Assembly (NCBI GenBank): GCA_965227905.1
Contig: OZ245780.1
Coordinates: 2,604,001 to 2,668,000, forward strand
Direction: 5' to 3'
From: CBDDHT01 sp965227905
Lineage (GTDB): Bacteria; Pseudomonadota; Alphaproteobacteria; Rhizobiales; Methyloligellaceae
DNA: 64,000 nucleotides
Shown here: one piece after another, positions 17,504 to 27,057 of the stretch
How positions within the stretch are numbered: position 1 is the stretch's first letter
Layout: every line of letters begins with the position of its first letter
Notes under the pieces: model-generated
The model's input: only the letters and a program-made list of their open reading frames with translations
Told to the model about the DNA's origin: nothing
Databases searched by the model: none
Made by a program: the position numbers and the translations under genes

Positions 17504-20173
17504 TCACTTCTTCATCTGCGCTTCACAATAGCGAATGTTCTGCTCGAAGATACGCGTTCCCGGTAGAGCCTTTAAGCCGTTACGATAAACGGCGATCGCA
17601 CGTTCCCACTGCTTTTGCTTGATGAAGCTGTTTGCCCACTGATGCCATGTCGCCGTCAGATTATGGATCAGCTTCTTATTCTCTGGATGGTTCTCGTAGC
17701 CGCGGGTATAGACAGCAACTGCCTCTTCCCATTTGCCTTTTTGGGCGAGCGGTTTTGCCCAGCCGTAATAGACGCTTGCTGCCAACTTTTCGTAGGCACC
17801 GCGCTCCGAAAAGAACGGCTCCACATCCGACAGAACCTGCTCGGCGTCTTCATAGGCACCAGCCTTCAGCGACTGGTTGATTGCACGAACGATAACATTC
17901 TGGCCGACATTCTGGATTTTCTTGATGTTCGCAAAACGGGGTGCGATCGACGTAATCAACCTGGCAGCGGCAACAGCGCCTTCTTCCTTGGCAACCGCGC
18001 GCCCCCATTCTTGGACGACATAAACGATATTGCGGCGGAAGGTTGCCGCCTTCGGATCCGCGGTCGAGGCTCTTTCATAGATCTCGAGCGCCTGTTTCCA
18101 GTCGCCGATTTTCATCGCATGCTTGGCCCACTGATCCCAAGTATACCGCTCATTCTGAAGCAGGTGTTTGTCGTCGGGTCTTGCCTTGCGAGCGACGCGG
18201 TAGATCGCAAGCGCTCCTTCGAAATCACCGCGCTCACGCGCGACCTTGGCTTCGCGGTCGGAAAACTGACGCTCCGCATTGAGGATGCTCTCCAGCTGCG
18301 GAAATTGGCGACTGAGCGACATCACCCGTTCGCGCCCGGCCTCGATTCCTTCTTTTTCTGCAACATGCTGACTCCACTTCACCGCGATGTAACCCAGATT
18401 GCCGCGAATGCGTTTGTCGTCCTTGAATACTTTCAAGCCTGACGCCAGTACATCGACTGCCTTGGAGAAATCGCCGGCTTTCAGAGCCGAATTCGACCAG
18501 CGCAAATAGAGTCCCGAGTGCCATTTGCGAACGGCTTTGCGGGCTTGTTCGTTCAACTCCGGCAACTGCCCGCTAACGAGTTTTAGCGCACCTTCCCAAT
18601 CGCCCTTCTTGATCTTGTTGTCGCCTTCTCCGGTGAACACCCAGGCCTGCATCTTCAGGAACGTCTTGTCCTGTGTTTTCTTGTAGGCAGTCTTAAGTGC
18701 CGCAACCGCACCGCGACTATCTCCAAGGCCCGCCATCTTGCGTGCCTTCTGTTGCCAGAAGGCCTTGCTGTTGTGGCGAAGCGTCCGATCGTTCGGAGCG
18801 AGTCCCAGACCAGCATCCACGACCGACAGTGCCTTGTCGATCTTGCCCTGGCGCGCCAGTTCCACGCCCCAGTTGACCAGGGAGGCGAGCACATTTTTGA
18901 CGGCCGACTTGTTTTCCGGGTCCAAGCTCAGTGCTTTGAAATAATTGAGCAGCGCTTTGTGATACTGCTTCTTCTTCGAGTGCGTCACCCCGTGGTTGTA
19001 GTAGGTCAGCGCAACCATGCCAGTGTCGCCAATTTCCCTGCGCTTAGAGCGATGTTTGTCGCGAATATAGACAAATCCAGTCTTTCGCTCGAAGTCGGAA
19101 AGACCGGCGCGGTTCCTCGCCGGATTGAAGCCGTGTTTCGTCGTCGTCTCGATATCCGCATGTCGGGTGCCGTCATAGAGGATCGAGAAGGCGTGATCTG
19201 GAACCTCGATACCACGTGCATCCAATCCCATCCGTCGTGCCAGAATGTTATAGAGAGTGGCTGAAGACACGCAGTTGTAGGTTCGGCGATCAAGCACCTC
19301 GGAGACGTCGGTCTGCGTGGATTTGTATCCACCCGTGTAGGTCGACGCATGCAGCCAATGCAGCAGCGCCTTTCCGCGGTCGAAAGCGTTCGTTTGTGAG
19401 CCGACGGCCTTTTTTGCTTCGCTTTCCAATCTATCGATATCGGCCATGTACTGGCGGCGCTTCGCCTTTTCGAGGACGCCGGATGACAGCAGTGACGCTT
19501 CCGCGTAACTCCATTGGTCGAACGTACCGTCGCTGGCGTCATTGAACATGGATGCCTCATCATCGGTAATTGCCACGTCAACTGTATCGGCAAGTTTTGA
19601 GAGCACCGTCAGCGCGTTTGCCGGAGATTCATTGAATTTGTAAACCGTCACCGGCGGCCCATCATGGCCAAGCAGCTGTAGCTCTGCGATCGACGCCCGC
19701 ACGTCCCCGGCAAAGGACGATACCTTGATCATCACCCACTTCGCCGCACTCTGTTCAAAGGATATCGATTGCCAACCGGATGATTTAACCAGCGGCTCGA
19801 CACGCAACGATTGAAACCCGTCCGATGCCGACAGCGTTGAAACCAGGACTTCGATCCTGGCCTGGTTGCCCTTCATGCCGGATGTCTTGATGCGCAATCG
19901 ACTGGGAGAGACCGTGTTGCCGCCAAATCCATAAACCAACTCGACGGGTATCGAATCCTTCAGGTCGAGCTCGACCGTGGTTCTTGCATCGCCATCCCGC
20001 AGCCGTGGCTCACGCGAAACGGGCGCGCCGACGCTCATGTCCTCAAGCAGCTTCGTCTTGCTGGTGGACAGCAGATTTTGCTGTTTTGCATGCGCAGCGT
20101 TTGGGCCGACAAGTGTCGCCACCAAGAGCGAGAGAAGGAATGGTCGATAGAGTCCGTTCATTGCGAATTTCAT
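17504..20173 (-). CDS. Secreted transglutaminase-like / TPR repeat protein
   Basis: 889 aa. Signal peptide (residues 1-29, ending AAHAK), then a beta-rich, discoidin-like domain (about 50-170: DGDARTTVELDL, YGFGGNTVSPSRLRI). A papain/transglutaminase-like domain follows with a full triad: C301 (YNCVSSATLYN), H327 (PDHAFSI) and D340 (HADIETT). From about residue 385 to the end there are roughly a dozen TPR-like units with repeated WxxA and GDWxxAL motifs. The likely place is the periplasm or cell surface. It runs divergently from a secreted caspase-like protein, and the pair may work together. Substrate unknown; start could also be Met5. Confidence 0.75.
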   Translation of the reverse strand: MKFAMNGLYRPFLLSLLVATLVGPNAAHAKQQNLLSTSKTKLLEDMSVGAPVSREPRLRDGDARTTVELDLKDSIPVELVYGFGGNTVSPSRLRIKTSGMKGNQARIEVLVSTLSASDGFQSLRVEPLVKSSGWQSISFEQSAAKWVMIKVSSFAGDVRASIAELQLLGHDGPPVTVYKFNESPANALTVLSKLADTVDVAITDDEASMFNDASDGTFDQWSYAEASLLSSGVLEKAKRRQYMADIDRLESEAKKAVGSQTNAFDRGKALLHWLHASTYTGGYKSTQTDVSEVLDRRTYNCVSSATLYNILARRMGLDARGIEVPDHAFSILYDGTRHADIETTTKHGFNPARNRAGLSDFERKTGFVYIRDKHRSKRREIGDTGMVALTYYNHGVTHSKKKQYHKALLNYFKALSLDPENKSAVKNVLASLVNWGVELARQGKIDKALSVVDAGLGLAPNDRTLRHNSKAFWQQKARKMAGLGDSRGAVAALKTAYKKTQDKTFLKMQAWVFTGEGDNKIKKGDWEGALKLVSGQLPELNEQARKAVRKWHSGLYLRWSNSALKAGDFSKAVDVLASGLKVFKDDKRIRGNLGYIAVKWSQHVAEKEGIEAGRERVMSLSRQFPQLESILNAERQFSDREAKVARERGDFEGALAIYRVARKARPDDKHLLQNERYTWDQWAKHAMKIGDWKQALEIYERASTADPKAATFRRNIVYVVQEWGRAVAKEEGAVAAARLITSIAPRFANIKKIQNVGQNVIVRAINQSLKAGAYEDAEQVLSDVEPFFSERGAYEKLAASVYYGWAKPLAQKGKWEEAVAVYTRGYENHPENKKLIHNLTATWHQWANSFIKQKQWERAIAVYRNGLKALPGTRIFEQNIRYCEAQMKK

Positions 20174-20639
20174 TGCCTAAACTTCCCGAAGTGCCGCGAC
20201 TTTGAACCAGGGATATGGGGGCTCTAACCCGATATTTTCAAAATGATAAGCCTCATCATTGTTCCGGTCGTCACCATCACAAGAGGAAAGCGCCGAAAAC
20301 ACCGCTTTGCTTAAGAGGAGAGGGGTGACGATATGAATGGTATTCCTGAACAGGGTGGAAAGCGGACTTGGCTGAGAATTTCTTCGTCGTTTTGAAGCGT
20401 TAGTATATTGAAATAGATGATTAAAAAATGTTTGGCGCATGGCCGAGGCCCAAGACTCCAGACCTGTACTCAGACAAAGCAGCGACAGGAAGTCTCCATC
20501 TCCACCGGCTTCCCGTCATTCAGTCCTTTCATGGCGACCATAGTCAAACAGCGTTGCAGAAATCTGTCTGGAACCTTCTGGCGCCGCTTCCCCATTGTTG
20601 TATGGTCGGCATACTGAGACGGGTTGTCGGAGTGAAATC
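20174..20639. other. Divergent intergenic region, about 470 bases
   Basis: Separates two divergent genes for exported proteins and should contain both promoters. No small gene or strong hairpin is seen. The stretch is AT-rich around 20230-20440 (for example TATTTTCAAAATGATAAG and AGTATATTGAAATAG), which would suit promoter elements, but I cannot place them. Confidence 0.35.
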
Positions 20640-22532
20640 ATGCGGTCTTCTTCCTCAGTTGTAATGATCCCAGCGATACTGATCTGGATTGTGGTTGCCG
20701 CCGCCGCAACCGAGGTGCAAGCAGCCAAACGTGTTGCTCTTGTTATCGGTAACTCGGCCTACCAGCACACCCGCGTCCTCCCGAACCCAAAGAACGATGC
20801 GACAGCCATCGCCGAAGCTCTTAGGCGCATCGGCTTCGACAAAGTCACGCTCAAGCTCGATCAGGACTATACGTCTCTTCGCAGAACACTCAGAGATTTT
20901 GGCAGCGCAGTCGAAGGTGCTGACGTCGCTATCGTCTACTATGCCGGACACGGAATGGAACTCGGTGGTCAGAACTACCTTGTACCTACGGATGCGAAAC
21001 TAGTGTCCGACCGTGATCTTGAGTTTGAGGCGGTAAAGCTCAGCACCATTCTTCATCAGGTCAAACCAGCGCGTCAGCTGCGACTGGTGATCCTGGACGC
21101 ATGCCGGAATAATCCCCTGGGCTCGACCATGACGCTGTCGCAGGGCGTGTCTCGAAGCGTTTCTCGTGGGCTTAGCCGGATAGAGCCCGGGGGCGATGTG
21201 CTGGTCGCTTATGCCGCGAAACATGGAACAGTTGCCTCTGACGGCAACGGCAAACACAGCCCTTACACTGCGGCCCTTCTGAAACATCTGGAGACGCCGG
21301 GTCTGGATGTGGGCTTCATGTTCCGTCGCGTTCGGAGTGATGTGCTCGCGGCGACGACGCGCGTCCAGGAGCCGTTCACCTATGGATCGCTTGGAAGGGA
21401 GAGTGTTTATCTGGTCCCGCCGACGGCAAGTACGAGCGCGAAGGCCGCGCCGGCTCCATCCCCCATCGGACAGAGCGCAGCGGCTGAGGCTTGGAACATC
21501 ATCAAAGATACAGAGTCGGCGGATGACCTTCAGGTGTTCATCAAGCGTTTTGCAGATAGCTTCTACGCCGATCTCGCACGGTCGCGACTGAAAAAACTGC
21601 AGGAGCGAAAGGTCGCGGTTGGCGTGTTCCCCAAGACGCCGACGCAAACTGTTGGCCGGAAGTTAGTTCCAGGCGAAGAGTTTCAGGACTGTCCGGAGTG
21701 CCCCAAGATGGTCGTGGTGCCGGCAGGCAGTTTCATGATGGGATCATCCAAAGGCGAGAAGGGGCGCAATGACGGCGAAGGCCCGCAGCGTCGAGTGACA
21801 ATTCCGCGACTCTTCGCGGTCGGCAAGTTTGAGGTAACGGTTGATCAGTTCACAGCCTTCGTTCGCGACACGAGCTATGATGCCGGCAGCAAATGCAAAG
21901 TCTACAATACAAGCAAAAAGGCGTTGGAGCACTGGTCGGGTAAGAAGGCGTCGAAGCACTGGTCGGGCAAGAGTTTCCGCGTTCCTGGATTTACGCAAAC
22001 CGGATCACATCCCGCTGCCTGTTTGAACTGGCATGATGCCAAGGCCTATGTGGCGTGGTTGTCCCGTAAGACGGGCAAGACCTATCGGCTGCTTTCGGAA
22101 GCGGAATGGGAATATGCGGCCCGCGCCCGCACGACGACACAGTTTCATTTCGGGAATAGCGAGGCGGATCTTTGCATTTATGCAAATGCTGCAGATTTGA
22201 GCACGTACTTCGATTGGAGGAACCAGAGCTGCAGCGACGGCATTGGTGCGACGACAGCGAAGGTCGGCAGCTACAAATCCAACGTTTTTGGTCTTCATGA
22301 CATGCACGGCAATCTCTGGGAGTGGACAGAGGATTGTTGGAACAAGACCTACACCGGCGCACCCAATGACGGCTCATCCCGTAAGAATGGTGATTGCAGT
22401 CGTCGTGTCCTGCGCGGTGGTTCCTGGTACAATATTTCAAACCAGGTTCGCTCAGCCTTTCGCATCAAGGCCGCCACTGACTACCGCGCCAGCACCATCG
22501 GTCTCCGTGTTGCCAGAACGCTTGCGCCATGA
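20640..22532 (+). CDS. Exported caspase-like (peptidase C14) protein fused to a formylglycine-generating-enzyme-like domain
   Basis: 630 aa from ATG 20640 (CGGAG upstream). Signal peptide to about residue 28. The caspase p20 domain has catalytic H104 (YYAGHGMEL) and C155 (ILDACRNNP), with the start motif RVALVIGNSAYQH. A linker of ~80 residues leads to an FGE-sulfatase (SUMF1/EgtB-like) domain: VVVPAGSFMMGSS, RLLSEAEWEYAARAR, MHGNLWEWTEDCW and VLRGGSWYN. Such domains often only bind partners rather than make formylglycine. A 27-base tandem duplication lies in the domain (see 21918-21971). Likely periplasmic; role unknown. Confidence 0.85.
   Translation: MRSSSSVVMIPAILIWIVVAAAATEVQAAKRVALVIGNSAYQHTRVLPNPKNDATAIAEALRRIGFDKVTLKLDQDYTSLRRTLRDFGSAVEGADVAIVYYAGHGMELGGQNYLVPTDAKLVSDRDLEFEAVKLSTILHQVKPARQLRLVILDACRNNPLGSTMTLSQGVSRSVSRGLSRIEPGGDVLVAYAAKHGTVASDGNGKHSPYTAALLKHLETPGLDVGFMFRRVRSDVLAATTRVQEPFTYGSLGRESVYLVPPTASTSAKAAPAPSPIGQSAAAEAWNIIKDTESADDLQVFIKRFADSFYADLARSRLKKLQERKVAVGVFPKTPTQTVGRKLVPGEEFQDCPECPKMVVVPAGSFMMGSSKGEKGRNDGEGPQRRVTIPRLFAVGKFEVTVDQFTAFVRDTSYDAGSKCKVYNTSKKALEHWSGKKASKHWSGKSFRVPGFTQTGSHPAACLNWHDAKAYVAWLSRKTGKTYRLLSEAEWEYAARARTTTQFHFGNSEADLCIYANAADLSTYFDWRNQSCSDGIGATTAKVGSYKSNVFGLHDMHGNLWEWTEDCWNKTYTGAPNDGSSRKNGDCSRRVLRGGSWYNISNQVRSAFRIKAATDYRASTIGLRVARTLAP
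21918..21971 (+). repeat. 27-bp in-frame tandem duplication inside the FGE-like domain
   Basis: Two adjacent 27-base units (21918-21944, 21945-21971) encode KALEHWSGK and KASKHWSGK. They differ at only a few bases, so the duplication looks recent; it sits in a loop before the segment SFRVPGFTQTG. Confidence 0.85.
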
Positions 22533-22589
22533 ATCTTTTCCTTTCCTAATCGGGATCTGAGAGCAGACCCGAGTACCTGGAATCTATAG

Positions 22590-24122
22590 TTACGCGACGA
22601 GCTTCTCGATAACTTTCGCTGAACATACGACGCCCGGCAGGCCGGCTCCAGGATGCGTTCCTGCGCCGACCAGGAACAAATTTTCGATGCCTTCGGCGCG
22701 GTTATGAAAGCGGAACCAAGCGGATTGCGTCAAATGCGGTGCGATGGAGAAGCCGGCGCCTGCGACGCTGAGATAGTCGTCTCTGAAATTCTCCGGTGTC
22801 ATGAAGAATGGCGAGCGGATGCTGGTCTTAAGGCCAGGCAACATCGTTTTATCCAGTGCATCAACAATGCGCTGCTGGAGGCGTGGTCCCTCGACATCCC
22901 AGTCAATGGCCCCATCGAGGTTTGGCACGGGGCAAAGCACGTAGAAGGAGTCGTGCCCGGCCGGTGCGAAAGACAGATCCGTTGCTGTCGGCCGATGGAC
23001 ATAGAGAGAGAAATCGTCAGTAAGAACCTTGCGATGAAAGATCTCGTGCAGCAGTTCCCGGTAGCGGGAGCCAAGCCAGATCGTGTGATGGGCAACGTCT
23101 GGATATGTCCGATCCGTACCGAAGTAGAGAACATACAGGCCCATCGATTTGCGTGAGCGCAGTTTTAGGCGCGGGATTCGACCGACATCGGTCCGTGGTA
23201 GCATATGCCCATAGAGATGCAGTGGGTCGGTATTCGCGACGACAACATCGGCGTCGAATTTCTCTCCGGACTCAAGTCTAACCCCTGTCGCGTGCCGGCC
23301 TTTCAATGTGATCTCTTCGACGGTGACGCCACATCGCAGTTCGATGCCTTCCTCTTTCATCAGTTTCGTCAGCGCCAGGACCAGACTGCCAGTGCCACCC
23401 ATCGTGAAATACACGCCCCAAGCGCGTTCCAGATAGTGGATGAGTCCGTAAATGCTGGTTGTTTCGAACGGATTGCCGCCAACCAGGAGGGGTTGGATTG
23501 AAAAAGCCTGGCGAAGCTTGTCGCTCTTCAGATAGCGCGATACGAGTTGCCAGACGGTCCTGTCGCTGCGCAGACGGACCAGATTGGGGATTTGCCGGAT
23601 CATTGACAGAGGACTGTGAAACGGTTTGTCGGCAAGCGCTGTAAAGCCGATGTCAAACAGTCGCTCGGAATGATCCAGAAGCTTCAGATAGCCGGCTTCG
23701 TCCTGGGGCTCGATGCGCCGGATTTCAGCTAATGTGTCATCCAGCGTTCCGCCGTAGTCGAACGTATCGCCGTCGGGAAAACGGAAGCGATACCATGGCT
23801 TCAACGGCACAAATGTCACATAGTCTTCGATGCGTTTGGCGAACAGCTCGAATAGTTCGGCAAACAGGAATGGCGCTGTGATGACTGTCGGACCAGCATC
23901 GTGGCGATACCCGTCACGCTCGAAGACCTGCGCCCGCCCGCCCGGTTGTTCACAGCGCTCCAGCACCAAAACGTCATAGCCCTTCGCGCGCAATCTCAAT
24001 GCAGCAGCAAGGCCGCCGAAACCGGCGCCGACCACGATGGCACGCTGTCCGGAAAGGCCGCTAGGGGTAGCTACCGGCCGCGATAGGATTGTCGTACCCT
24101 TGCCACTCACCTGTGATGCCAT
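22590..24122 (-). CDS. crtI: Phytoene desaturase
   Basis: 510-aa FAD enzyme that takes phytoene to lycopene. N-terminal dinucleotide fold GQRAIVVGAGFGGLAAALRL, next conserved piece VLERCEQPGGRAQVFERDGY with the typical DAGPTVI, and the C-terminal signature NLFLVGAGTHPGAGLPGVVC all match bacterial CrtI. It lies 11 bases after fni, same strand, so the two form an operon. Usual length. Product with crtY and crtW present: beta-carotene and then its ketones. Confidence 0.95.
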   Translation of the reverse strand: MASQVSGKGTTILSRPVATPSGLSGQRAIVVGAGFGGLAAALRLRAKGYDVLVLERCEQPGGRAQVFERDGYRHDAGPTVITAPFLFAELFELFAKRIEDYVTFVPLKPWYRFRFPDGDTFDYGGTLDDTLAEIRRIEPQDEAGYLKLLDHSERLFDIGFTALADKPFHSPLSMIRQIPNLVRLRSDRTVWQLVSRYLKSDKLRQAFSIQPLLVGGNPFETTSIYGLIHYLERAWGVYFTMGGTGSLVLALTKLMKEEGIELRCGVTVEEITLKGRHATGVRLESGEKFDADVVVANTDPLHLYGHMLPRTDVGRIPRLKLRSRKSMGLYVLYFGTDRTYPDVAHHTIWLGSRYRELLHEIFHRKVLTDDFSLYVHRPTATDLSFAPAGHDSFYVLCPVPNLDGAIDWDVEGPRLQQRIVDALDKTMLPGLKTSIRSPFFMTPENFRDDYLSVAGAGFSIAPHLTQSAWFRFHNRAEGIENLFLVGAGTHPGAGLPGVVCSAKVIEKLVA

Positions 24123-24133
24123 CGTCCCAATGC

Positions 24134-25189
24134 TCAGGCGGTCGGTTCGCGTTCGAAATATGATGGGGCGTTTGCAAGGGGGGCACGGCGCAACTGAGTC
24201 AGATCGGCACTGCCTGTGCAGAAGCAGGCAATGCGCAACTGAGTCATCATCACATTCAGTTTGGATATCAGTGAGTCGGTGCCTTCGACAGCCGATGACA
24301 GGATTCCGGCTGCAGTGCCGACAAGGTCGGCCCCAAGGCGTATGGATTTGGCGCAGTCGATGCCGTTACGGATGCCCCCTGAGGCGATGAGGGAAATGGT
24401 CGGGCACGCCTTGCGTACTTCCACGATCGATCTTGCTGTCGGAATGCCCCAATTGCGAAACGCCTCTGCAATCCGGCGTTGCTCGGCATCGACGGCGCGT
24501 TCGGCCTCAACGCCGGCCCAACTCGTTCCGCCAGCACCTGCGACATCGATCGCTGCAACGCCTGCCTCGACCAGTCGTCTGGCGATGTCGCCGGAGAGGC
24601 CGGATCCGACCTCCTTACAAACAACAGGGATGTCACTGTCCCGACACAGGATTCCAATAGCGGCGAGAATTCCACGCCAATCGGTGTCGCCACCGTGTTG
24701 AACCGCTTCCTGCAGTGGATTGATATGAATGATCAACGCGTCCGCAGCGATCATATCGACAGCGCGTCGAGCCATTGTGGCACCATCCCATTGCCTGAGT
24801 TGGGCAGCTCCGAAATTCGCAAGGATGGGCGCGTCAGGCGCACGCTTTCGCAACTCTGATCCAAGCCCCGATGCGCTGTTGCCCTCAAGAGCGATGCGCT
24901 GCGACCCGACGCCAAATGCAAGACCAAGTTCATTACAGGCCTCGGCAACGGCGTTGTTGAGGTCGATCGATCGTTCTGGCCCGCCGGTCATGGAACTAAT
25001 CAGGATCGGCGCAGCCATGCGCTTTCCGAGAAACTCGACCCCGAGATCAATATCGGCAAGTTTGAGTTCGGGCAGGGCGCAGTGGACGAACTCCACCTCA
25101 TCCAATTCTGTCCCGCGATCCCGAAACGTGGCTTTGCCGTTCAGGACGATGTCGAGATGCTCGTTCTTGCGCCGTTCAATTTCTGTCAC
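24134..25189 (-). CDS. fni: Type 2 isopentenyl-diphosphate delta-isomerase
   Basis: 351-aa FMN enzyme interconverting IPP and DMAPP. Visible: RKNEHLDIVLNGKATFRDRG at the N terminus, PILISSMTGGPERSIDLN, the IHINPLQEAVQHGGDTDW motif, VVCKEVGSGLSG and the FMN-phosphate site GGTSWAGVEAER / LIASGGIRNGIDCAKSIRLG. It supplies the allylic starter for the carotenoid genes around it. Divergent from crtE. Confidence 0.93.
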   Translation of the reverse strand: MTEIERRKNEHLDIVLNGKATFRDRGTELDEVEFVHCALPELKLADIDLGVEFLGKRMAAPILISSMTGGPERSIDLNNAVAEACNELGLAFGVGSQRIALEGNSASGLGSELRKRAPDAPILANFGAAQLRQWDGATMARRAVDMIAADALIIHINPLQEAVQHGGDTDWRGILAAIGILCRDSDIPVVCKEVGSGLSGDIARRLVEAGVAAIDVAGAGGTSWAGVEAERAVDAEQRRIAEAFRNWGIPTARSIVEVRKACPTISLIASGGIRNGIDCAKSIRLGADLVGTAAGILSSAVEGTDSLISKLNVMMTQLRIACFCTGSADLTQLRRAPLANAPSYFEREPTA

Positions 25190-25323
25190 TGGCCAAAAAT
25201 CGCATGGTTCGAGGTGCTACCTAAAATCCGATGTGGATTTACGTCCGTATACGTGAACGACAGCAAGTTGGTTCACTCACACGGGCCCGAGGGTTCGACG
25301 GTTTTTGGTCAAGGGGCATGTGC
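25190..25323. promoter_or_regulatory. fni/crtE divergent control region
   Basis: 134 bases that must carry promoters for both arms of the carotenoid cluster. Two ACGT cores (25241-25244 and 25251-25254) are spaced exactly 10 bases, one helical turn. The crtY/ABC gap shows a similar pair at 29311 and 29320. A shared regulator is possible but untested. Confidence 0.3.
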
Positions 25324-26289
25324 ATGAATGAGATGGTGGGCGATATCGACTTTCTGACGGCTTCATCGCGCGATCGCTTGCCGCCATCACAACTCACGGC
25401 CACGATGCTTGAGGAACTGTCCCGAGCGGTGCGTGTGTCCGAGACCGATTACCGTCAGTCCGGCGATACACTTCGTGATGCCATGGACTACAGCCTGGCT
25501 CTGCGCGGAAAGCGGGTGCGCGGCGTCTTAGTTCTGCTCATTATGGATGGCTGGAGCAAACCGTGGCTGCAGGCTATGGATTGCGCCCATGCCATTGAGC
25601 TCGTGCACACGGCATCGCTGATCGTCGATGATTTGCCGTCGATGGATGATGCACGCACACGACGAGGGGCTGCCGCAAACCATGTCAGGTTCGGCGAACC
25701 GGTCTCTATTCTTGCGTCCATTGCATTGTTGAGCGAAGCACACCGGCAACTCGCATCGAGCGATTTCTTGTCGCACGAACAACGCAGTCTCGCCGTGACC
25801 TGCCTTGCCGGCGCAGTCGGCCCTGACGGCATGACTGGCGGCCAGTTGAGAGATCTCTATCCTTCCAGCATTGAATTGGAGGATGTTGAGGTGACCCATG
25901 CCATGAAGACAGGATCTTTGTTTGCGTCCGCAGCAGAGCTCGGCTGCATTGCAGCGGACATCGATGAGGCGCATCGAAAGATTTTGAAGGACTTTGGGAT
26001 GCTTCTGGGTAAAGCGTTTCAGGAATTTGATGATCTGCTTGACGTCGCGTGTGCCGGTGAGGTGGCAGGCAAGGACGTTGATAAAGACCGAGGGAAGCCG
26101 TCCTTCGTCGACAGGTTTGGGTTAGAACGAGCGGAAAAACACGCCATCGATCAGATCTCGCTAGCACTGGAATGTCTCGAGGCATCGAGGATTCGATCGG
26201 ATGAGTTGCGTCGCTTCACACTCGGCTTGACCCGAGAGATGAGAGGCAAAATCAGGATCAAGGCCGTCCAGCACGCGGAGCCAACGTGA
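25324..26289 (+). CDS. crtE: Polyprenyl (geranylgeranyl) diphosphate synthase
   Basis: 321 aa from ATG 25324, with AAGGGG about eight bases upstream; an ATG at 25318 and longer frames upstream are less likely. First Asp-rich motif DDLPSMDDARTRRG and second motif FDDLLDVACAGEVAGKD are intact, with LRGKRVRGVLVLL for IPP binding near the N terminus. In this position it makes GGPP for phytoene synthase. Its stop overlaps the crtW GTG start. Confidence 0.92.
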   Translation: MNEMVGDIDFLTASSRDRLPPSQLTATMLEELSRAVRVSETDYRQSGDTLRDAMDYSLALRGKRVRGVLVLLIMDGWSKPWLQAMDCAHAIELVHTASLIVDDLPSMDDARTRRGAAANHVRFGEPVSILASIALLSEAHRQLASSDFLSHEQRSLAVTCLAGAVGPDGMTGGQLRDLYPSSIELEDVEVTHAMKTGSLFASAAELGCIAADIDEAHRKILKDFGMLLGKAFQEFDDLLDVACAGEVAGKDVDKDRGKPSFVDRFGLERAEKHAIDQISLALECLEASRIRSDELRRFTLGLTREMRGKIRIKAVQHAEPT

Positions 26290-27029
26290 CTTTGAAGACG
26301 ACCGAGCCGGAACTCGATGCGAGATTGCAGACCGCCATTGGCGTAGGGCTGGCCATCTGTGTCCTGGTTGCCTGGCTGGGCGTTCATATCTTCGGGGTCT
26401 TTATCTATGAATTGGGTTGGCACTCCGTGGCGGTGGCACCGTTGTTGATCGCCCTCAGCTGCTGGCTCTATGTCGGTCTATTCATCGTCGCGCATGATTG
26501 CATGCACGGTTCTCTCGTTCCCTTCCACGCCGCAGCCAACAGACTTATCGGCAGCCTCTGCCTCCTGCTCTATGCCGGATTCAGTTTTGACGACCTTAAC
26601 CGGAAGCATCATCTTCATCATCGCCATTCCGGCACTGGTGATGATCCAGATTTTGACGAGCGCCCACCTCATGATTTCCTGATGTGGTATCTGAAATTCT
26701 TATCGGAGTATTTTTCCTGGCGCGCCTTTCTCTTTCTGTCGGCAGTCAGTGCGATCTACCTCTTTCTGTTGGACGTGCGGTACGCGAACCTGCTTGTGTT
26801 CTGGGCGCTTCCAGCAATTCTATCGTCCGTGCAGCTCTTTTTCTTTGGCACCTATCTGCCCCATCGGCCCGGGGCGGCGCCATTCCCGGATCGCCACCGC
26901 GCACGCAGCAACACCTACAACTGGTGGGCTTCGCTGTTATCGTGCTTCCACTTCGGCCATCATCACGAACATCATTTGCATCCGCGTGTTCCATGGTGGC
27001 GATTGCCTTACGTGCAAAAGCCGGATTGA
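26286..27029 (+). CDS. crtW: Beta-carotene ketolase (CrtW-type membrane di-iron oxygenase)
   Basis: 247-aa membrane protein starting with GTG 26286, overlapping the crtE stop. The three His clusters are HDCMHG (near residue 74), HHLHHRHSGTGDDPDF and FHFGHHHEHHLHPRVPWWRL. The spacing and the ending PWWRLP are CrtW-like rather than CrtZ-like. It would add 4-keto groups, giving echinenone/canthaxanthin. No crtZ hydroxylase is seen in the window, so canthaxanthin is the predicted end product unless crtZ lies elsewhere. Confidence 0.88.
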   Translation: MTLKTTEPELDARLQTAIGVGLAICVLVAWLGVHIFGVFIYELGWHSVAVAPLLIALSCWLYVGLFIVAHDCMHGSLVPFHAAANRLIGSLCLLLYAGFSFDDLNRKHHLHHRHSGTGDDPDFDERPPHDFLMWYLKFLSEYFSWRAFLFLSAVSAIYLFLLDVRYANLLVFWALPAILSSVQLFFFGTYLPHRPGAAPFPDRHRARSNTYNWWASLLSCFHFGHHHEHHLHPRVPWWRLPYVQKPD

Positions 27030-27057
27030 TCTGTGGACGCAGGCGATTGCAGTCGAC

